Source: Lamellibrachia columna
Lineage: Eukaryota > Annelida > Polychaeta > Sabellida > Siboglinidae
Assembly (NCBI GenBank): GCA_963662155.1
Contig: OY759261.1
Coordinates: 62,933,917 to 62,997,916 of the forward strand
Reading direction: 5' to 3'
Length of the DNA: 64,000 bases
The translations under genes were made by a program, and so were the position numbers. This document shows positions 57,001-64,000 of this stretch, one piece after another. Position 1 is the first letter of the stretch; each line of letters starts with the position of its first letter. A model generated the notes under the pieces. It did not search any database. It was not told the DNA's origin and worked only from the letters and a program-made list of their open reading frames with translations.

Positions 57001-57228
57001 GTTAGCTGCTAGACTGGACCAGCGCAAACTGGACCAGGCCCAATCTGCATGCATGTGTTTCTGGAGTGCAACAGTGCAGTCAAGAAGACTGGGTTCAAAT
57101 TATCTTGCTGCCATTTTGAAGCTTGACAGTTTCGTTCACTCCATATTGCCTCAGTTCACTCAACTGTATAAATGAGTTCCTGGCTATAGACAATGGTGGA
57201 TATACATGTAATTGCAGCATGGCTGAAG
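56990..57228 (+). mobile_element. SINE copy downstream of paralogue 2
   Basis: Contains gggttcaaattatc (B-box-like), a tttgaagcttgacagtttcg section and cctcagttcactcaactgta, matching the SINE body in the 1.25-kb units at 27200-27290. It runs directly into the 48-bp array. Confidence 0.65.
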
Positions 57229-58330
57229 TTGATTTGGTGCTGGACCAAACAGATCTGCCAGGGGGTGAACTGTAATGTTGAGTTGGTGCTGGACCAAACA
57301 GATCTGCTAGGGGGTGAACTGTAACGTTGAGTTGGTGCTGGACCAAACAGATCTGCCAGGGGGTGAACTGTAACGTTGAGTTGGTGCTGGACCAAACAGA
57401 TCTGGCAGGGGGTGGACTGTTACTTTGAGTTGGTGATGGACCAAACAGATCTGCCAGGGGTGGACTGTAAAGTTGAGTTGGTGATGGACCAAACAGATCT
57501 GCCAGGGGAGAACTGTAACATTGAGTTGGTGATGGACCAAACAGATCTGCCAGGGGTGGACTGTAACTTTGAGCTGGTGCTGGACCAAACAGATCTGCCA
57601 GGGGTGGACTGTAACTTTGAGTTGGTGATGGACCAAACAGATCTGCCAGGGGTGGACTGTAACGTTGAGTTGGTGCTGGACCAAACAGATCTGCCAGGGG
57701 TGGACTGTAACTTTGAGTTGGTGATGGACCAAACAGATCTGCCAGGGGTGGACTGTAACTTTGAGTTGGTGCTGGACCAAACAGATCTGCCAGGGGTGGA
57801 CTGTAACTTTGAGTTGGTGATGGACCAAACAGATCTGCCAGGGGTGGACTGTAACTTTGAGTTGGTGATGGACCAAACAGATCTGCCAGGGGTGGACTGT
57901 AACTTTGAGTTGGTGCTGGACCAAACAGATCTGCCAGGTGTGGACTGTAACTTTGAGTTGGTGATGGACCAAACAGATCTGCCAGGGGTGGACTGTAACT
58001 TTGAGTTGGTGATGGACCAAACAGATCTGCCAGGAGTGGACTGTAACTTTGAGTTGGTGCTGGACCAAACAGATCTGCCAGGTGTGGACTGTAACTTTGA
58101 GTTGGTGATGGACCAAACAGATCTGCCAGGGGTGGACTGTAACTTTGAGTTGGTGATGGACCAAACAGATCTGCCAGGTGTGGACTGTAACTTTGAGTTG
58201 GTGATGGACCAAACAGATCTGCCAGGGGTGGACTGTAACTTTGAGTTGGTGATGGACCAAACAGATCTGCCAGGGGTGGACTGTAACTTTGAGTTGGTGA
58301 TGGACCAAACAGATCTGCCAGGAGTGACAT
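57229..58330. repeat. 48-bp tandem repeat, about 23 copies
   Basis: Unit blocks are ggtgatggaccaaacagatc, tgccaggggtggactgtaac and tttgagtt. The first few units are 49 bases (extra g and ggtgaactg), the rest a strict 48, so several frames stay open: plus MDQTDLPGVDCNFELV per unit, minus SPPLADLFGPSPTQSY per unit. A/G choices (gtgatgg or gtgctgg) alternate among units. No start, splice or homology evidence supports translation. It lies between the convergent ends of paralogues 2 and 3. Confidence 0.9.
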
Positions 58331-58470
58331 ATAGGACAGTCTTGTCCTGTGGGTAGACCTTACACTGGGTTATCGGACTATTTTATCTTGTTCCTTTTTA
58401 CATATTTTACCTACATTAAAAATATATATTGATACATTTACATTCAATATGATTGTAAATAATGATTTAT

Positions 58471-58503
<33 letters not shown>

Positions 58504-58939
58504 GCGTGTGTGTATATAATATATATGTATATATTATTTGTTTCATACTGTGTTAAGAATATTTATAATATTCCTCCAAAATGATTGTAAATAAATTGTT
58601 GATTATTTGCCTGGTTCTGTTGGTGTGTCAATACATTGTGAATGACACAATTTTTTCCACAACTTTTTATCGTCCAATATTCGCCATGTACAGATGTAAA
58701 CATAAAATAGTATGTTGGTCCAAGTTGCTCCAAGTGGTATGATGTCACATTGTGAAACAGGAAATGCGAACATTAATGACCTGCATCCTTCATTGATGTC
58801 TTTGATTTTTTCTTCCATCCTTAAATTTGTCTATCTCATGTCTACATTACTGCACCAAGCTAACTTCATTCATTCAAACGCAGAACAAATGTTTTGCCAC
58901 CGAGTTGTGCAACAGTATGCAATGTATGGCTGACACTGT
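58331..58939. other. Spacer between convergent genes, shared with the 3' flank of paralogue 1
   Basis: gattgtaaataaattgttga and atttgcctggtt match the end of the 1.25-kb units (27600-27650), so this flank was part of the duplicated segment. (TA)-rich tract at 58472-58500. No gene seen. Confidence 0.5.
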
Positions 58940-61900
58940 TTACAAGATGTCGGTAGCAGAAGAGCCGTAGTTCTCAAACGACCGTTCGTATTGCACATCT
59001 TGTGTCTGACGGCGCTTGTGGAAGATGTAGAGAACCACAGCAACTCCCAGAACCATTGTGAAGATAATGAGAGTCAGAGCTATCTTCCTCACTGCAAACA
59101 ACACTATCGAGTCAGTCAGACACTAGATCTTTCTGCTCTACGTAACACAGACAACATCTGAATGATGTCAGGGTACAATAATAATGGCACTTTTAATTTT
59201 TTTAAGAAAACTAAAATTTATACACATATTCCATTTTGTGGATTACAAAAGAGATTATTCGTTACAATAATGCCATGGTTTTAACAGAATCAAGATTCAA
59301 ACAGAAAGCCGAGGCTTTGAATAATATATATTGGTGGTCACTGTGACGACGGTGGTCACCATAACAACGGTCACCATGACAACAGTGGTAACCATGACGA
59401 TGATGGTCACCATGATGACAATGGTCACTATGATCGCTGACTTACCCCGGTAGCGAGGGACGCAGTTGCACTCTTCGTGCCAATCGCCAGTCATCAACAT
59501 TGGGGCGATGATCTTCTCAAAAGTCTTCAGTGGGCAGTCCACACTGCAACCTGCAAGTAGATGCAGAGGCCTTCTGACAAGTAGGTTCAGAGGCCTTCTG
59601 ACAAGTAGGTACAGATGCCTTCTGACAAGTAGGTACAGAGGCCTTCTGACAAGTAGGTATAGAGGACTTCTGACAAGTAGGTACAGAGGCCTTCTGATAA
59701 GTAGGTACAGATGCCTTCTGACAAGTAGGTACAGAGGACTTCTGACAAGTAGGTATAGAGGCCTTCTGACAAGTAGGTACAGAGGCCTTCTGACAAGTAG
59801 GTACAGAACCTGCATTAATGTCCAGAGAATGTAATGTGAGCTTCCATAACAATACTGACAATGAATTGGTGAATGCTTTGGAGACCATTATTCTGTGGAT
59901 GAACAGTTTGCTGTAGCCTTAGTCATGTTATGGATTCTCTCTGTCTATGACATGTCCTGCAGGCGGAGAGATCCAGAGAACCTTTCCGCCTATGACATGC
60001 CCTGTAGGCGGAGAGACCCAGAGTGACATGCCCTGCAGGCGGAGAGACCCATAGTCTCTCCATCTGTGACATGCCCTGCAGGCGGAGAGACCCATATTCT
60101 TTCCATCTGTGACATTATGACATGCCTTGCAGGCGGAGAGACCCAGAGTCTCTCCATCTGTGACATACCCTGCAGGCGGACAGACCCAGATTCTTTCCAT
60201 CTGTGACATGCCCTGCAGGCAAAGAGACCCGGAGTCTCCGCCTGTGACATGCCTTGCAGGCAGAGAGATACAGAGAACCTTTCTGCCTATGACATGCCCT
60301 GCAGGCGGAGAGACCCACAGTCTCTTCGCATGTGACATGCCCAGCAGGCGGAGAGACTAAGAGAACCTCTCGGGGCTGTTCTGTATGTTCCAGAGAAGTC
60401 TCTGCCTCTCTCCGTGACAAATTGAATAGCCATTTCTTGCCACAGAGGGGAAAATAGAATAGACCATAGGAATAGGAATCCATGCTAGTGACACTGTTCC
60501 TGTAGAAAAGGAAGCTCCGTCATTTACCAGGCACCCGGAGGAGGTGGAGCTGCTGTCCGACCTTCGTGTTGCTCATGGAGCTGTTCTTGTAGAGAACACG
60601 CACAACAAAGTCGTTTGGTTTCCTCTCCTCCAGCTCAAAGATCAGTGCGGTGGCGTACGTCGGACGCACGCCATTCCACACGCCCACCGCTGACATGATC
60701 TGGGCCAGCATGGTGTCATGCTACAAATTGTTCAAAATAAATTAAAATAATTTTAAAATGCATTTTTTACCATTATTTTATTTCAGCATCATATATTTAT
60801 TTTTGACAGTTTTTTGTTTAATTAATTACTATAATGTTATTTCATTGATTTTTTTTAGCTTTATCGAGTTTATTTAATTGTTAATGTGTATTATATATAT
60901 TTTATTAACTATACCTTTTACTTATTTTGACTAGCTTTAAAATATTTTACACTTTTTTATACATGTGATTATTATAGTTTATTTGATGCATTGAGCTGTG
61001 CTATATAAAAAAGTATTATTATTAATTAAATAGAGGAACCACTGAGTTAATTGAGTTGACGGCATTGTCACCACTGTGTGATATACAGAACCCACCGAAG
61101 AATAGACGTAGAACTTCATTCTTTCATCGATCGACTTGTTGGATTTACCCAGCATCCTCTGTAGCATTACGTTTAGAAAGGTCCCTGTTGACAATATAGT
61201 GCAACGTCATTTACATTTAACTATGACATTATTTTAGCAAAGTTACGTGTAATGACATTATAACAGATGATGTGACAAAAAGTGCATACCCAATATGTGT
61301 AATGCTAATGGATTTTATGAAATGTGATGGCCTTACAGTGGACAAGACATTCCTTAAGGTTTTGAACAAGGTCGTTTTTACAGGACACAGCGCATGTTTC
61401 TCAAATGGCAAGTAACAGATCAACAGTTCAAAACATGTCCAATGAGCGACTGTCACAAACATTACAGGAAACTGCCCATGTTTCTCAAATGGCGAGTAAC
61501 AGATCAACAGATCAAAATACATCCGATGAGTGACTGTCACAAACATTACAGGAAACGGCCCATGTTTCTCAAATGGCGAGTAACAGATCAACAGTTCAAA
61601 ACATATCCGATGAGCGACTGTCATGAATATTTAGCTGTGCAGTCAGATGTGCCAAAATCTCGTGAGATGCAGTCACTATATCCCAGTTTGCAAGACGAGC
61701 TCAATTGTGAGCATACTTGGCAAAGATGGATGTCCTACACATGGCTGAGATGATATCCCCCTTATTTCGATTCATAATCTGTGTGTTGGGCAGCCTGTGT
61801 ATCATACCATCTGGTGAGCAGAAGAAGAACTATCTGGTGCCAGAATTCAGTTCCTAAAGAAGGCAGCTGGCGGTAGTACTGAGGTAGTACTGAGGTAGTA

Positions 61901-64000
61901 CTGAGTAAACTTTAAAGTTGTGATCGAAAGAAAACCTATATTTTAGTATTCTCTCTCTTAATTTAATTAACATTTTTACCAATACAGTAATACTGTATGA
62001 GACTATTGGGACTTACCGGCTTTGAGACGCTGCATCTCTGGAGTGAAGGCCTGCAGCTTGTACTGCTCAGCCCAGAGTTGGCCCAGCCTATCATAGACGG
62101 ACTCATTGGCCCACTTCGGCAGACTGATATTGTGAGACTTCTGTTAGTAGGAGAAAACATCCACTATGGTCATCTAGTAGAAAAATATGGTTAGCTGTAC
62201 GACATTAAATTTATAATACACTATACAAATATGCGCACGCACACAGATCAAAATTGCCGTTTTGTTTTTATATGGATTACCTTATTGAATGCACAATTTT
62301 TATTTTGGTGGGAATATGGCCATATCCCATATTTATATGGATTTATTTCATATGTATGGGAAAATCACTGGTCAGGTTTCCAGCAGAAAGTAGCAGATTT
62401 GTTTGATGAATGTATATATTTCACAGATGGTGACATTTGATCTGCAATGGAACTAAGCAGATAGCTGGGCATATTTCAAACTAAACCTAGTGGTTTCTGT
62501 TTGATGTAAGTTTATTTTGTAGCCTGAAAGATGGCGACACTAGACTGGAATTGGAATGTTGCAGGCCGATTAACCAATGGAATTGTTTAACAGATGTACT
62601 GTATTCTATCTATTAAGCGTGCATGCCCTAATTAGCGTACATCCCCTTTTTTAAGCAGCAGGAATTTTACTAGTGCTGAACAACTGAAGTGTCGCCATCT
62701 GGTGTTAAACAGTTGGCACCACTTTTGAGTTGTTTACACTAGTACCCAAATGAAACCACTAGTGTTAAACAGTTAGGTTATTGTGAGCAATGAATAGTTT
62801 GTAAATTATGGGTTGATCTATAGCATCTATTTTACAGCACTGTCGTTGACAAGTCATTGTGTGAGCTGTTTTATGGCATTGAGAAGGTCAAGGTTGTCCA
62901 CGAAACGTGTGCTATTCAATTTTGTTTAGCTGCATCTAACCAAAATATGTGCACCCCAACCTTCATATTGGTATACTTGATGACACAACTACAGTTGAGG
63001 TTGTTGGCGCTCTCCGAGAGCTTTGTTATTGAAAACTGTCAAAACTTCACTTGTCAAAACAACACGTCACCGGTGTGTCACAGAAATAGTGTCCTCTGTG
63101 ACATGGCATCTTCTTTTTAAAATTACATTTCTTTCTCATCACCCAGTGAGCAAATCAATCAGATGTAGTTGAAAAGTGTTCAATGGATCGTATTATCAGC
63201 CACTTTTGGACAACTTTTCTATTAATTTTGCCCAGTTCTGCATACTGTGGAGCTTATGAATGAAATTTTTATCATTAGCTTATGATGGATTTTATGAGCA
63301 TCTTAGTGAAACGCATTTTGAAAACGCTCTTAAAAAAATCTATGATGGATTCTGTGTTATGATGGATTTTCCTTACAGCCTTTGTCTTAGTGAAATGCTC
63401 CCCAGATTCCTTGAAATTTTTCCATGGCATGGTCTAATTTTTTTATTGTACTGTATTAGGTTGAATACAGAATTCACATTGTATCAAACTAAAAATGGCT
63501 TCCGTGTCCACATGCCATTAGGAGCATCCCTTGAGAGGTCCGACCACAGTTAGACTTCCAGAAATATTTCACACAAATGTAGTGCCTACAAATAAACAAT
63601 TTAGCTGATTTCAATGATTTTATTTGCCAATGACTTTATTTGTATTCAGCCAGCAAGGTTGGAAGGTTAAAAATGTAGCACCTTTGGCAGTGAGATGTTG
63701 CAGTATGAAGCAGTATTCGAAAAATGCATACATACTTTGGTGGTGACATTCCCGAAACACCGGTGGGCGTATCAATATTTGACAAAAACATCAACACAAT
63801 TAAAAGAGCTGGAAGTATGTAATTTTGGCGAAACTTCTTCAGAATTTTTGATGGTCCAGTTTTCCTATAATCAGACAAAACATTAACATGGCCACCAATG
63901 CAATAATGCGCTGTGGTCTTCCCACTTCAAAACCTGCATGCCCCACTCACCGTACAGTAGAGGGCATCGTACGTCTTCCACATATTCTTGAGGTTCGACT
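58940..64000 (-). CDS. Divergent histidine acid phosphatase, paralogue 3 (3' part, continues beyond window)
   Basis: Six minus-strand exons, 5' to 3': 64000-63951 (partial; SNLKNMWKTYDALYCT), 62140-62017 (KSHNISLPKWANES), 61184-61096 (GTFLNVMLQRMLG), 60720-60528, 59550-59446 and 59091-58940. All borders are GT-AG, with the same phases as the tandem pair. The AHD-type motif is kept as S-S-HDT at the start of the 60720-60528 exon. The CSVDCPLKTF and DWHEEC blocks hold the C-terminal cysteines of the family. A membrane helix (IALTLIIFTMVLGVAVVLYIF) precedes a tail of about 25 residues, HKRRQTQDVQYERSF..., ending ATDIL; it has tyrosines but no YxxV match, so trafficking may differ from paralogues 1 and 2. 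The RHG-containing N-terminal half lies outside the window. Confidence 0.88.
59335..59425. repeat. ggtcaccatgac-type short tandem repeat
   Basis: About five units of 18-21 bases (ggtcaccatgacaacagt and variants), just beyond the donor of the penultimate exon of paralogue 3. Confidence 0.8.
59551..59815 (-). repeat. 24-bp minisatellite made of an exon acceptor, paralogue 3
   Basis: About eleven units; on the gene's strand each reads aggcctctgtacctacttgt then cag. The unit next to the exon, cctctgcatctacttgcag|GT, is the genuine acceptor of the exon at 59550. This is the same arrangement as in paralogues 1 and 2, but at a different intron and with an unrelated unit. Confidence 0.88.
59945..60360 (-). 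repeat. 43-bp minisatellite with gcctgcag core, paralogue 3
   Basis: About ten units; on the gene's strand each contains tctctccgcctgcagggcat and a variable gtcacagatgg section. Each unit looks like a 3' splice site (pyrimidines, then CAG|G), but none adjoins a known exon. Confidence 0.85.
61390..61625. repeat. About 87-bp tandem repeat, intron of paralogue 3
   Basis: Three units sharing catgtttctcaaatggcgag, taacagatcaacagttcaaa and gactgtcacaaacattacag. Confidence 0.88.
62529..62700. mobile_element. 172-bp MITE-like element with AGATGGCGACACT ends
   Basis: AGATGGCGACACT (62529-62541) is perfectly inverted at 62688-62700. The right end extends to CACCAGATGGCGAC on the minus strand, similar to the sites at 5858-5962. 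No target duplication could be fixed. Confidence 0.5.
62701..63950. other. Intron of paralogue 3 with diffuse repeats
   Basis: Short direct repeats (ttatgatggatttt; cttagtgaaacgcattttga) at 63275-63375, the latter also near 51135 in paralogue 2. No exon signal between 62140 and 63951. Confidence 0.4.
63560..63915. mobile_element. Unclassified interspersed repeat, copy 3
   Basis: The end (63800-63915: aaaagagctggaagtatgt, ataatcagacaaaacattaa, catggccaccaatgcaa) matches copies 1 and 2; the front is more diverged. It ends about 35 bases before the exon at 63951. Confidence 0.6.

Noticed and set aside
57095..58356. 411-, 333- and 326-residue frames on both strands
   Set aside because: Products of the 48-bp repeat. 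Kept as a finding, not as a gene, because start, splice and homology support are lacking.
59551..60360. CRISPR-like array
   Set aside because: Units are head-to-tail minisatellites without unique spacers, in an animal intron.

Overview
The window looks like an animal nuclear genome: spliced genes with long introns and GT-AG borders, no operons, AT-rich background, several clades of non-LTR retrotransposons, tRNA-derived SINEs, cut-and-paste transposon remnants, and very long (TA)n/(GT)n microsatellites and minisatellites. The CR1 and Rex1-like LINEs and the SINE styles fit a marine invertebrate, perhaps a lophotrochozoan, but no species can be read from the sequence.

Four host genes can be reconstructed exon by exon. 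(1) 3162-5826, plus strand: a type II membrane glycosyltransferase with two tandem sugar-transferase domains; only the second keeps a DXD motif. (2) 8794-25890, plus strand: an 11-exon histidine acid phosphatase of the lysosomal (ACP2) type, 434 aa, with signal peptide, catalytic RHG and HD motifs, a membrane anchor and a GYxxV sorting tail. (3) 37738-55403, plus strand: a tandem paralogue with the same exon plan, 429 aa. It has lost the catalytic arginine of the D-x-D-R motif (E-Q instead) and has a duplicated last exon (to 56610) in which the sorting tyrosine is Asp. (4) 58940 to the window end, minus strand: the 3' six exons of a third, more divergent acid phosphatase. Genes 3 and 4 converge.

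Much of the rest is mobile DNA, largely inside the phosphatase introns. CR1-type LINEs, whose ORF1 carries a PHD-like finger and an SGNH/GDSL-type esterase domain, lie in the last intron of gene 2 (copy A, minus) and in intron 1 of gene 3 (copy B nested in an older inverted copy, then copy C). A Rex1-like LINE, two other RT fragments, a tRNA-type SINE split by a 717-bp hAT-like element with an 8-bp target duplication, a 932-bp TIR element and several short MITE-like elements were also found. Between genes 2 and 3 lie a 1.25-kb unit repeated three times, a duplicated promoter-like module, a broken PHD-finger gene, a broken pogo/Tigger-type transposase with an inverted partial copy, and very long TA/GT tracts.

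The most unusual pattern is that several minisatellites in the phosphatase genes are built from the genes' own 3' splice sites. The last unit of the array is the authentic polypyrimidine tract, AG and first exon bases, so each upstream unit is a potential decoy acceptor. This occurs at introns 2 and 7 of both tandem paralogues and, with an unrelated unit, in gene 4. Other points of note are the alternative last exons with and without a sorting signal, a gene-conversion tract that stops just short of the R-to-Q change, a GC-AG intron, and a CLEAR/E-box cluster upstream of gene 3.
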